46,912 bases of DNA from Patescibacteria group bacterium (GTDB lineage: Bacteria; Patescibacteriota; CPR2; UBA1875), in contig JAQVJW010000005.1 in NCBI GenBank assembly GCA_028694925.1, positions 1 to 46,912 of the forward strand, given 5' to 3'. This document shows, in pieces, positions 16,896 through 24,877 of this stretch (positions within the stretch are counted from its first letter, which is position 1; each line of letters starts with the position of its first letter). The notes under the pieces were generated by a model. That model saw only the letters and a list, made by a program, of their open reading frames with translations, searched no databases and was not told the origin of the DNA. The translations under genes were made by a program, and so were the position numbers.

Positions 16896-17033
16896 ATGAG
16901 AAACAAATTAGGACCGCTTTCACTAAAAGATTCCTGCTACTGGGCGCACCTATCTAAGCGCTACCTTCTAGGCGCTACAACTAGAATGCTACCATCCAAA
17001 TTGAATGCTTTACGCCAGAGAGGTATAATATGA
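16896..17033 (+). CDS. 45-aa small ORF with strong SD
   Basis: AAGGAGG then ATG; MRNKLGPLSLKDSCYWAHLSKRYLLGATTRMLPSKLNALRQRGII*. Confidence 0.5.
   Translation: MRNKLGPLSLKDSCYWAHLSKRYLLGATTRMLPSKLNALRQRGII
16951..16992. repeat. Three tandem 14-bp iteron-like repeats
   Basis: TATCTAAGCGCTAC / CTTCTAGGCGCTAC / AACTAGAATGCTAC. Confidence 0.6.
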
Positions 17034-17098
17034 ATAACAATTTAGAAACGGTTGCACGTCTTAAAGCCCTCGCTGGGTTAGTTTGCGTGCAACCGTGA
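17030..17098 (+). CDS. 22-aa leader ORF upstream of the serine recombinase
   Basis: ATGA overlap with the upstream small ORF; MNNNLETVARLKALAGLVCVQP*. Confidence 0.4.
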   Translation: MNNNLETVARLKALAGLVCVQP

Positions 17099-17115
17099 AT
17101 TCCAGCGGGGGCTTT
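17048..17115 (+). promoter_or_regulatory. Interleaved inverted repeats (pseudoknot or attenuator-like leader)
   Basis: A 17048-17058 pairs with A' 17086-17096 (11 bp perfect); B 17063-17076 pairs with B' 17102-17115 (14 bp, one G-U); order A-B-A'-B'. Confidence 0.7.
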
Positions 17116-17129
17116 TAGGAAGGAGAAAT

Positions 17130-18815
17130 ATGAAATACATCATTTATTGCAGAAAGTCATCTGAGGGTGAAGAGCGCCAGGCATTATCATTGCCAGCTCA
17201 AGAAAGAGAGCTAAAAGAGATAGCCGGTAAGCGTAACTTGGAGGTCATTAAGATCTTTACCGAATCACAGTCTGCCAAGGCTCCCGGAAGACCCCTCTTT
17301 AATCAAATGATTGATCTTATAAGCAAGGGTGAGGCTGAAGGAATAATTTGTTGGAAGGTGGACAGACTCGGTCGCAACCCCTTAGACAATGGAACCGTAC
17401 AGTGGTTGATGGAAAAGAGGCTTCTTATGCACGTTGTAACCCCTGACCGTGAATATCACGCCGAAGACAATGTTATGATAATGAATCTCGAAATGGGAAT
17501 GTCTCATCAATTTCTTCGTGATTTGAGTAAAAATGTAAAGCGTGGCAACAGAGAGCGTGCCTTAAAGGGGTACCCAAACCACCTACCTCCATTGGGATAT
17601 ATAAACGATCGTTTAGAGAAGACTGTTGTTAAGGATCCCGAACGATTTGATATGGTGCGAAAGATTTGGGACTTGATTCTTACTGGGAACCATTCTGTAC
17701 CAGAAATACACAGAATAATAAACGATGAATGGGGACTTAGAACGACTAGTCGTGGCGGTTGGGGTGAAAAAGAAGTAGCTCTCAGTACTCTATATAAAAT
17801 GCTAACGAATCAGTTCTATACCGGCACCTTCATACAAGACGGTGTCGAATACCAGGGTAAATATCCTCCAATGATCACATTCGATGAATATGACGCAGTG
17901 CAGATTATCCTTGGCGCTAAAGGACGTAGACGCCCTCAGAAGCACGATTTCCCCTTCACAGGCATGATTACTTGCGGAGAGTGTGGATGTCGAATAACGG
18001 CAGAAATAAAACAAAAATTTTACCCTAAAACAGGTAATCTCTCTAAATATTCCTATTATCACTGCACACGCAGAAGAAGACACGAGCACTGTCAACAAAA
18101 GAGCCTTCGTTCTGAGGAGCTAGAGAATCAAATTGACTCTATTCTTGAAAAAATTACTATCTCAGAGGAGTTCAAGGATCTTGCCATTGAGTATCTTGAT
18201 AAAATAAATGACAAAGAGATCGATGATCGAGCGAGTTCTTATAAGAGATTCCAAAAAAGACACTCGCAGGTACAGAATGAGATCGATAATCTCACTCGGA
18301 TGTGTTTTAAAGGGTTAATTGACGAAGATGAATTCATAAAACAGAAGAAGCCGTTGCTCAAAGAGAAAAAAGAGCTCGAGTCTAAGATGCGCCAAACTGA
18401 ACGCCGGGCGGATGAATGGTTCGAACTAGCTGAAAACACCTTTAATTTCGCAACTCACGCACGATATTGGTTTGAAAATGGTTCAAAAGAGGATCAGCGA
18501 ATTATACTTCAAGCTCTTGGTTCGAACTTCGTCTTAACAGACCAAAAACTAACTTTTTGTATTCAAAAACCGTTCCAAATCATCTCGGAACGGTCTTCTG
18601 ATTCACAATGGTGGGCCCGGCTGGATTCGAACCAGCGACCAATCGGTTATGAGCCGACTGCTCTAACCACTGAGCTACGGGCCCATGGATTGTTAATGTG
18701 CCGAAATATTTTAACCTATGCGGGCGCTTTCTTCAATCTATTTTTTGACCACAATGTGCCGCTCCTGCCCCTCGCCCTCACTCTCAGAAGTAAGCCCCTG
18801 ATCGGCGATATATGA
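17130..18815 (+). CDS. Large serine recombinase (resolvase + recombinase + zinc ribbon + coiled coil); ORF reads through the tRNA gene
   Basis: YCRKSSEGEERQALSLPAQ resolvase motif, recombinase domain LPPLGYIND, zinc ribbon CGECGCRITAE...YYHCTRRRR; tail translates the antisense of the tRNA. Confidence 0.9.
   Translation: MKYIIYCRKSSEGEERQALSLPAQERELKEIAGKRNLEVIKIFTESQSAKAPGRPLFNQMIDLISKGEAEGIICWKVDRLGRNPLDNGTVQWLMEKRLLMHVVTPDREYHAEDNVMIMNLEMGMSHQFLRDLSKNVKRGNRERALKGYPNHLPPLGYINDRLEKTVVKDPERFDMVRKIWDLILTGNHSVPEIHRIINDEWGLRTTSRGGWGEKEVALSTLYKMLTNQFYTGTFIQDGVEYQGKYPPMITFDEYDAVQIILGAKGRRRPQKHDFPFTGMITCGECGCRITAEIKQKFYPKTGNLSKYSYYHCTRRRRHEHCQQKSLRSEELENQIDSILEKITISEEFKDLAIEYLDKINDKEIDDRASSYKRFQKRHSQVQNEIDNLTRMCFKGLIDEDEFIKQKKPLLKEKKELESKMRQTERRADEWFELAENTFNFATHARYWFENGSKEDQRIILQALGSNFVLTDQKLTFCIQKPFQIISERSSDSQWWARLDSNQRPIGYEPTALTTELRAHGLLMCRNILTYAGAFFNLFFDHNVPLLPLALTLRSKPLIGDI
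18565..18593 (-). terminator. Intrinsic terminator of the tRNA, inside recombinase coding sequence
   Basis: Minus strand CCGTTCC-GAGATGATTT-GGAACGG-TTTTT. Confidence 0.75.
18609..18684 (-). tRNA. tRNA with CAT anticodon (Ile2 or Met)
   Basis: GGGCCCGTAGCTCAGTGGTTAGAGCAGTCGGCTCATAACCGATTGGTCGCTGGTTCGAATCCAGCCGGGCCCACCA; identity Ile2 versus Met not resolved. Confidence 0.93.
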
Positions 18816-19181
18816 ATGGGCAATCCTTCTTTCAAAAGAGGTCATTGGAGGAAGATCGGCTTTACCCTTCTTCTTGGCCTCATCGATTGCCTTTTGGGCC
18901 ATCTTTTGAATTCTTCTTTCTTTTCCGGCTACATATCCCCCAACGTCAACCATCACCACAATATCTTCTGATATTTGTTTTCGGATGATAGATGAGAGTA
19001 AATGCCTTAGAGCCCGAAGATTATCACCATGATACCCTATAAGGAGCGAGGAATCTTTCCCCTCAATCTCAATCTTTAGATATTCTTCAATCGCAAAGAC
19101 ATTGGCTTTCGCTGAAACCGAAAGGCCCGAAAGTATGTTATTTACGATTTCTTTTGCTTTTTTTACTTCGTTTTCTTTCAC
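18738..19181 (-). CDS. Jag/KhpB-like KH-R3H RNA-binding protein
   Basis: GYHGDNLRALRHLLSSII (KH) and ERRIAHSYI (R3H); downstream of yidC. Confidence 0.88.
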   Translation of the reverse strand: MKENEVKKAKEIVNNILSGLSVSAKANVFAIEEYLKIEIEGKDSSLLIGYHGDNLRALRHLLSSIIRKQISEDIVVMVDVGGYVAGKERRIQKMAQKAIDEAKKKGKADLPPMTSFERRIAHSYIADQGLTSESEGEGQERHIVVKK

Positions 19182-19923
19182 TTTTCTCCTCGAGTGTTTC
19201 TACTTCTCGGTGCATTATTAAATACTGCTGAACGATGGCAAAGAGAGTTGTCGTAGCCCAGTAAACAGGAAGGGCAGCCGGGAGGCGCATCGCGATAACA
19301 ACGGTAAGAACTGGGAAGATATAGGTCATCTGGGTCGCCATATTGGCCTTTTCGCCCTCGGCTTTTTTCGGTGTTAACATCTTAGACTGCACAAACTGAA
19401 GAGCACCAGCTACAACCGCAAGGTATATATTAGGGTGGGCAAGGTCGGTAATGCCAAAGAAGGTGGTATCGACGGCTGTATTGCCCGTGGTAAAGGCCTT
19501 AACAAATGATAGCTCCTGAACCCAGGGGTATATTTGGTTTAGGATTCCCCCATCTGCAAAGGTAAGGAAATTAGCATCCTGAAACTTCAAAAAAACATAA
19601 AAAAGACCAATTAAGAAGGGGAACTGTAAAAGGAGGGGGAGACAAGATCCAAAGGGGTTAATCTCCTTCTCTTTATAGAGCTCCATCGTTTTGGCCTGAA
19701 ACTCTTTGGGGTCCTTGTACTTCTCCTTTAGCTTATTGATCTCAGGCTGAATCTCAGAGAGCGCTTTTTGAGAATGGAGCTGTTTTTTAGCAAGAGGGTA
19801 AAGCGCAAAACGGATTATAACAGTGAGGACGATAACGGCAATCCCAAAGTCATGTCCTGGGATACCAGTATAGAGGACAAAGAGTAGATTTAAGAGTGGT
19901 TGGACGATTATAGTTTCAAACAT
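19138..19923 (-). CDS. yidC: YidC/Oxa1 family membrane insertase
   Basis: LSEIQPEINKLKEKYKDPKEFQAKTMELYKEKEINPFGSCLPLLLQFPFLIGLF. Confidence 0.95.
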   Translation of the reverse strand: MFETIIVQPLLNLLFVLYTGIPGHDFGIAVIVLTVIIRFALYPLAKKQLHSQKALSEIQPEINKLKEKYKDPKEFQAKTMELYKEKEINPFGSCLPLLLQFPFLIGLFYVFLKFQDANFLTFADGGILNQIYPWVQELSFVKAFTTGNTAVDTTFFGITDLAHPNIYLAVVAGALQFVQSKMLTPKKAEGEKANMATQMTYIFPVLTVVIAMRLPAALPVYWATTTLFAIVQQYLIMHREVETLEEKSERKRSKKSKRNRK

Positions 19924-19924
19924 A

Positions 19925-20155
19925 TTACCTTACCGGGTCGTGGCCTCCTTTTGATAGGGGGTTACAACGAAGGATGCGCCACATTCCCTTGGCGCCACCC
20001 TTTAAAACCCCGTATTTCTCAATCGCTTCATAAGTATACTCGGAACAAGTCGGGTAGTAGCGACAAACGCTCTGATTATCATGCGAAAAAACACCATGAT
20101 CTGGGGAGATGGTCCTTTGATAAAGCTTAATTGTTGAAAGAATTATTCTTTTCAT
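19925..20155 (-). CDS. yidD: Membrane protein insertion efficiency factor YidD
   Basis: [11 protein letters not shown]...[45 protein letters not shown]. Confidence 0.95.
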   Translation of the reverse strand: MKRIILSTIKLYQRTISPDHGVFSHDNQSVCRYYPTCSEYTYEAIEKYGVLKGGAKGMWRILRCNPLSKGGHDPVR

Positions 20156-20490
20156 CTTTTATCTACTTTCCCGATTAATCCTGCGAGGTCTTTCCCTAAA
20201 TCTGCGACGCTCGCGCTCTTCGCTTCCTTCTTAATGTTTACAATAATATCATAACCCGCCGGGAGTTTCTCGTAAAGTGCGTGAACCGCTTCTCTAGCCC
20301 TTCTTTTGACCTTGTTGCGTTCGACTGCCTTAGCGGAGACCTTCTTCCCAGCGACTACCCCTACTCTTGTAAGGTGGGTTTTGTTTATGAGGTAATTAAT
20401 CGTCAAATATTTACCAGAAAAAAAGGATCCCCGTACGTAGACCCTTTTAAAATCTTTTGTATCCCTTAGCCTTTTTTCTTTGGGTAGCAT
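20152..20490 (-). CDS. rnpA: Ribonuclease P protein component
   Basis: [29 protein letters not shown]. Confidence 0.93.
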   Translation of the reverse strand: MLPKEKRLRDTKDFKRVYVRGSFFSGKYLTINYLINKTHLTRVGVVAGKKVSAKAVERNKVKRRAREAVHALYEKLPAGYDIIVNIKKEAKSASVADLGKDLAGLIGKVDKR

Positions 20491-20500
20491 AAAGTGCCCC

Positions 20501-20635
20501 CTACTTACTTAAACTCTTTCGGCCTTTGCTGCGTCTTCTTCCGAGCACATTTTGACCCGACTTTGTACTCATTCGCGCGAGGAAGCCGTGTCGTTTCTTT
20601 GCTTGCTTCTTTTTTGGTTGATATGTCCTTTTCAT
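20501..20635 (-). CDS. rpmH: 50S ribosomal protein L34
   Basis: Hand translation [44 protein letters not shown]; absent from the supplied ORF track. Confidence 0.95.
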   Translation of the reverse strand: MKRTYQPKKKQAKKRHGFLARMSTKSGQNVLGRRRSKGRKSLSK

Positions 20636-20684
20636 GTAAGGGATATTTTACCCTCTTTTTCCCTTAAAATCAAGGTAAATGGAG

Positions 20685-21422
20685 CTAGCTAATGACTGAC
20701 AGGTAATTTTTAAGCAAAAAGACTGTTTCTGATTTAAGGTTCTTTTTGATCCAGTTTTTTTCTTCTGCCGAAATGAGCTCCCCTAAACCATGAAGGATTT
20801 GATTATCTTTTAGGCCCTCGATTATTCGAATACATTTTCCTAAATATTTTTTCGTTTTTTCGCCTGTTAGTTTCTCCAGGACCACCTGATCAATTTCCCA
20901 GTCATTCGAAAGAAAACAGTGGATATCGTAAATATCGCGGGCGGCTAAGTTAGCGCGGCCCGTTAAAGCAACGAGCTTGCCTGCTAAAAGGTATTTTTTA
21001 TTTGCCACAAACATCGATATACCAAATAGTTCCTTAATTTCAAAAAGTTCATTTGTTTTTAGGGGAAGGGTTCTGGTGCTTATTTCGATCTTGATGTTGT
21101 GTTCATCGTCACCATAAGAAAGGATGAAGAAGATTGTGTTCCGTTTAATATATTGGTTTTTGATCTCTCCGTATTTTTTTAGAATTTTTTCGGTCTTTTT
21201 ATAGACCTCGTTTTTGATTTCATCAGTAATAAGGGGTGCGATAAGATCAAAATCAAGGTCAACCGAAAGTCTCGGTAGATTATAGAAAAAATAAGCGCTA
21301 GTGCCACCCTTAAAGCCAAGGAGAGAGGCAATCTCAATATCACTATAAATATCCTTAAGAATTCGACCCATAATGAGTTGGTGTCTTTTTTTATTTATGA
21401 TAGTCTCTATAATACCTTTCAA
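20685..21422 (-). CDS. AbiEii-type nucleotidyltransferase toxin
   Basis: FKGGTSAYFFYNLPRLSVDLDFDL nucleotidyltransferase signature. Confidence 0.88.
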   Translation of the reverse strand: MKGIIETIINKKRHQLIMGRILKDIYSDIEIASLLGFKGGTSAYFFYNLPRLSVDLDFDLIAPLITDEIKNEVYKKTEKILKKYGEIKNQYIKRNTIFFILSYGDDEHNIKIEISTRTLPLKTNELFEIKELFGISMFVANKKYLLAGKLVALTGRANLAARDIYDIHCFLSNDWEIDQVVLEKLTGEKTKKYLGKCIRIIEGLKDNQILHGLGELISAEEKNWIKKNLKSETVFLLKNYLSVIS

Positions 21423-21963
21423 GTCTTTTAATTAGCGACTTATTATTATATTCTCTCACTAATTCCCTACATTCTTCCCAATCAAGACCATTTAGATTGT
21501 CAAAGAAATAATCAGGAAAGAGATAGATCATATCAAGGAAAGCCCTTTCTGGCCCTGCAATACTGTATGTCCCTTTGTTTACAATACCTTTTGGGTTATA
21601 CAAAAGAACGTCTTTTAACTTCCTGAAGATAAAATCTTTACCCTCAATCTTACGAGTTTTGGAGAAAGGGCCGGCTAAAAAAATGCTTTCATAATATTGA
21701 AAGATAAAGCCTGCTTCACTAAGGGCAGTCTCAAAACTAATATAGGAAGGTGCGTAGATATTAGTCGCAAGCTCTCTTGGATCGTAATCCTGATCTTTTG
21801 CAAAGACTCCTCTGGATAAACGAACCAACGACCCTCTCTTAACATAGTAAGAGATTTTTGCCTTCAAATTATTACTATTTCTTTCATTCCAAATTAAGGC
21901 AAGGTCTTTGGTTGTCAGAACCTGTTTGGGTGATTTATAGAGTTTTGTGATGGCATCTTCCAT
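21391..21963 (-). CDS. AbiEi-type antitoxin / wHTH regulator
   Basis: N-terminal wHTH, VRLSRGVFAKD...YISFETALSEAG...GPERAFLDMIYLFPDYFF; overlaps the toxin gene. Confidence 0.88.
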   Translation of the reverse strand: MEDAITKLYKSPKQVLTTKDLALIWNERNSNNLKAKISYYVKRGSLVRLSRGVFAKDQDYDPRELATNIYAPSYISFETALSEAGFIFQYYESIFLAGPFSKTRKIEGKDFIFRKLKDVLLYNPKGIVNKGTYSIAGPERAFLDMIYLFPDYFFDNLNGLDWEECRELVREYNNKSLIKRLERYYRDYHK

Positions 21964-21975
21964 AATGTCTACTCT

Positions 21976-21996
21976 AGGTAATAATATATCTTACCT
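21976..21996. promoter_or_regulatory. Inverted repeat upstream of the abiE pair
   Basis: AGGTAA-TAATATATC-TTACCT. Confidence 0.5.
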
Positions 21997-22059
21997 CCAG
22001 TTTACATATTTAAATTGTCTTTGTCAAGAGCAAATTAAGGCGTTGATTCGTGCTTAAAC

Positions 22060-22118
22060 TGTGGAAAAGCGCTCATTTGAAAAAAGGGTTGTGGAAAAAA
22101 GAGAGATGACGATATAAT
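22060..22118 (+). promoter_or_regulatory. dnaA promoter region with two DnaA-box-like sites
   Basis: TGTGGAAAA (complement TTTTCCACA) at 22060-22068 and 22090-22098; TATAAT at about 22113-22118. Confidence 0.65.
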
Positions 22119-22148
22119 AGGAGTACCAACTAAGGGCTAAAGGAGAAA

Positions 22149-23492
22149 ATGGACACGTCTAGTGCCTGGCAAACCGTCTTGGGGGAACTAGAGGTTAGTC
22201 TTTCTAAGGCTAATTTTACGACTTGGTTTAAAAATACCAAGCTTCTTTCGGTACGAGATGGAAAAGTAGTGATTGGTGTTCCAAACATTTTTACTAAAGA
22301 GTGGCTTGAGAACAAATATCACAAACAGATTGCCGAAGCCCTCCACAAGGCAGTCCCTGATATTACTTCTATCACCTACCAAGTAGGGACAAATATGAAA
22401 GAAGAAGAGAAGATTGAAGAAGTTGAAGAGGTAGTCGAGCAAGAAGAGCTAGCCGAAGAGCGCCCAGAAGCAGCAGGACTCTTTAATAGCAAGTACACCT
22501 TTGACAACTTTGTGGTCGGCGACTCTTCAAAACTTGCCTTTGCGGCCGCCCAATCGGTCGCCCGAAATTTAGGTTCGGTCTATAATCCCCTCTTTATCTA
22601 CGGTGGGGTTGGGCTTGGAAAGACTCACCTGATGCAGGCAATTGGTAACGAAATTGGAAAGAAGCATCCCGGAAAAAGGGTTGAATATGTCTCATCGGAG
22701 AAATTCACCTCTGATTTTATCGCCTCACTTAACAAAATGGCAAATAACTTTAAAGAAAAATACCGAGGGGTCGATGTTCTTCTGGTTGATGATATGCAAT
22801 TTTTGGCCGGAAAAGAACAAACTCAAGTAGAGTTCTTTCACACCTTTAATGCCCTTCATCAGGCTGGAAAACAAATTGTAATCGCCTCCGATAGACCCCC
22901 AAAGTCAATCCCTACCCTTGAAGAGCGACTCCGGTCTCGCTTTGAATGGGGGTTAATTGTTGATATTCAAGCCCCGGATCTTGAGACCAGGATTGCCATC
23001 CTTGAAAAGAAGTCAAAGGCCAAGGGTTTTCATATCCCCCTTGAGGCTCTTGACTATATTGCAAAGCAAATCCCAAATAACATCCGAGAGCTTGAAGGGG
23101 CCCTAAATCGTATCTGTGCCTATTGTGAGCTCAATAATACAAAGCCCAACCTTGATAATGTCACCAATATTTTAGGGGGACTACTGGCTGGGTCAAAGAG
23201 GAATAATGTTAATCCAAGGCAGATTATAGAGAAGACGGCTGATTTTTATGATATTGGAGTTGATGAGCTCACGGGCTCAAAAAGAGATAAAGAGATCGTC
23301 GTCCCAAGACAGATTGCGATGTATTTGATGCGTGAAGAGCTCCATATCTCATACCCCAAGATCGCAAAGGAAATAGGAAGAAAGGACCACACAACGATTA
23401 TGCATGGGGTGGAGAAAATAGAGAAAGAGACCGATGGAAATGAGCGTTTACGCCAAGAAATAAACCTTATTAAAGAAAGGCTCTACATGTAG
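22149..23492 (+). CDS. dnaA: Chromosomal replication initiator DnaA
   Basis: NPLFIYGGVGLGKTHLMQAIGNE, LLVDDMQFLAGKEQTQ, DHTTIMHGVEKI. Confidence 0.98.
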   Translation: MDTSSAWQTVLGELEVSLSKANFTTWFKNTKLLSVRDGKVVIGVPNIFTKEWLENKYHKQIAEALHKAVPDITSITYQVGTNMKEEEKIEEVEEVVEQEELAEERPEAAGLFNSKYTFDNFVVGDSSKLAFAAAQSVARNLGSVYNPLFIYGGVGLGKTHLMQAIGNEIGKKHPGKRVEYVSSEKFTSDFIASLNKMANNFKEKYRGVDVLLVDDMQFLAGKEQTQVEFFHTFNALHQAGKQIVIASDRPPKSIPTLEERLRSRFEWGLIVDIQAPDLETRIAILEKKSKAKGFHIPLEALDYIAKQIPNNIRELEGALNRICAYCELNNTKPNLDNVTNILGGLLAGSKRNNVNPRQIIEKTADFYDIGVDELTGSKRDKEIVVPRQIAMYLMREELHISYPKIAKEIGRKDHTTIMHGVEKIEKETDGNERLRQEINLIKERLYM

Positions 23493-23774
23493 CATAAGAA
23501 GAGTGAGCACGAATTTTAGTGGATAAAGTGGGTATTTTCTGTGGAAAACTGGGGATTTCTGGGTAAAACTAAAGGTGATGATAAATAAGTAGACTTCTTC
23601 TCCACATTCTATCACCTATCTCTCCCAAGTGATTACACACCTAAACAACATTTAAAGAGAGGTTAAAAAGATAGGGGTAAAGGCAAAAAAGAGAGTTACC
23701 CCCCAAATCCACAAAGACTATAACTATCATAATAAATTAATAAAGAATATATATTATAAGAAAGGAGTGGAAAA
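23493..23774. other. Candidate oriC (dnaA-dnaN intergenic region)
   Basis: TTTTCCACA (complement) at 23540-23548, TTCTCCACA at 23598-23606, weaker GATTACACA and AAATCCACA; AT-rich stretch about 23725-23762. Confidence 0.55.
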
Positions 23775-24872
23775 ATGAAAATCTCGTGTCTTGAAGAAAA
23801 TCTAGCAAAGGGTTTATCGACTGTATCAAGGCTTGTTGCAACAAGGGGAACACTAGAGATACTTTCCCATATTTTAATTAGAGCCGAAAAAGGAAGACTA
23901 TTGCTATCTGCTACTAATCTTGAGATTGGGATTAATTACAAAGTCGGGGCAAAGATAGAAGAAGAAGGTTCAATTACTGTTCCAGCCAGACTTTTTTCAG
24001 AACTTATAAACGAACTTCCTGAAGGTAAATTAGACCTTAAAACAGAAAATAATACTATTTATGTAAAATCGGGTGATTACGAGTCCCATATTAAAGGGCT
24101 TCCCGCTGATGAGTTTCCTCTTATCCCAAAAATTAAAGAGAAAAAATCATTTCAAGCTACTACCTCTGATCTTAAGAGTGCGATTAATTTAGTCTCTTTC
24201 GCATCAGCACTTGATGAGACAAGACCAGTCCTTTCTGGAGTTTACACACGGCTTGATAAGAATAAACTTGTAATGGCCGCGACCGATAGTTACCGTCTAG
24301 CTGAAAAAGAAATTTCTGTTAATGGCGGTGATAAAAAGATTGAAGTAATTATTCCAACCAGAAGTCTTGCTGAGCTTACAAGGGTGATTGGTGATACGGA
24401 TGAGAATGTTGATGTTTACCTGGATGAGAATCAAGTAATGTTTGAGACGGACGACTTTGAGTTCACTTCACGTTTAATTGAAGGTAAATTCCCTGATTAC
24501 AAACAGATTATTCCGGGTGGGTCCGAAACAAAAGCGATTTGTGAATCAACCGAATTTGTTAAAGTAATCAAAGTAGCCGCATTATTCTCTGGAGAGTCGG
24601 TTGGGAGTGTAAATCTTGAGATAAAGTCAAAAGGAAAGATTAGTGCTACCTCTTCATCCTCCCAGTTTGGTGATTCAACTGCGGCCTGTGAAGCCGAGGT
24701 TGAGGGGAAGGATACTGAGATTGTCTTTAACTCAAGATATATCTTAGATGTTCTTTCAAATCTTCCTTCGGGAAAGATCTCACTTGAGGTAAATGGTAAG
24801 TTAAGTCCCGGGGTCTTAAAAAAGGAAGGCGATAAATCCTACCTTTACGTTATAATGCCGCTTCGGGCCTAA
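23775..24872 (+). CDS. dnaN: DNA polymerase III beta sliding clamp
   Basis: Clamp features MAATDSYRLAEKEI, PDYKQIIPG, C-terminal YLYVIMPLRA. Confidence 0.97.
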   Translation: MKISCLEENLAKGLSTVSRLVATRGTLEILSHILIRAEKGRLLLSATNLEIGINYKVGAKIEEEGSITVPARLFSELINELPEGKLDLKTENNTIYVKSGDYESHIKGLPADEFPLIPKIKEKKSFQATTSDLKSAINLVSFASALDETRPVLSGVYTRLDKNKLVMAATDSYRLAEKEISVNGGDKKIEVIIPTRSLAELTRVIGDTDENVDVYLDENQVMFETDDFEFTSRLIEGKFPDYKQIIPGGSETKAICESTEFVKVIKVAALFSGESVGSVNLEIKSKGKISATSSSSQFGDSTAACEAEVEGKDTEIVFNSRYILDVLSNLPSGKISLEVNGKLSPGVLKKEGDKSYLYVIMPLRA

Positions 24873-24877
24873 AATAG

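Noticed and set aside
2950-18684. GGGCCCGTAGCTCAGT shared by tRNA-Lys and the CAT tRNA as att repeat
   Set aside because: This is ordinary tRNA 5' similarity; 15 kb apart on opposite strands, spanning core genes
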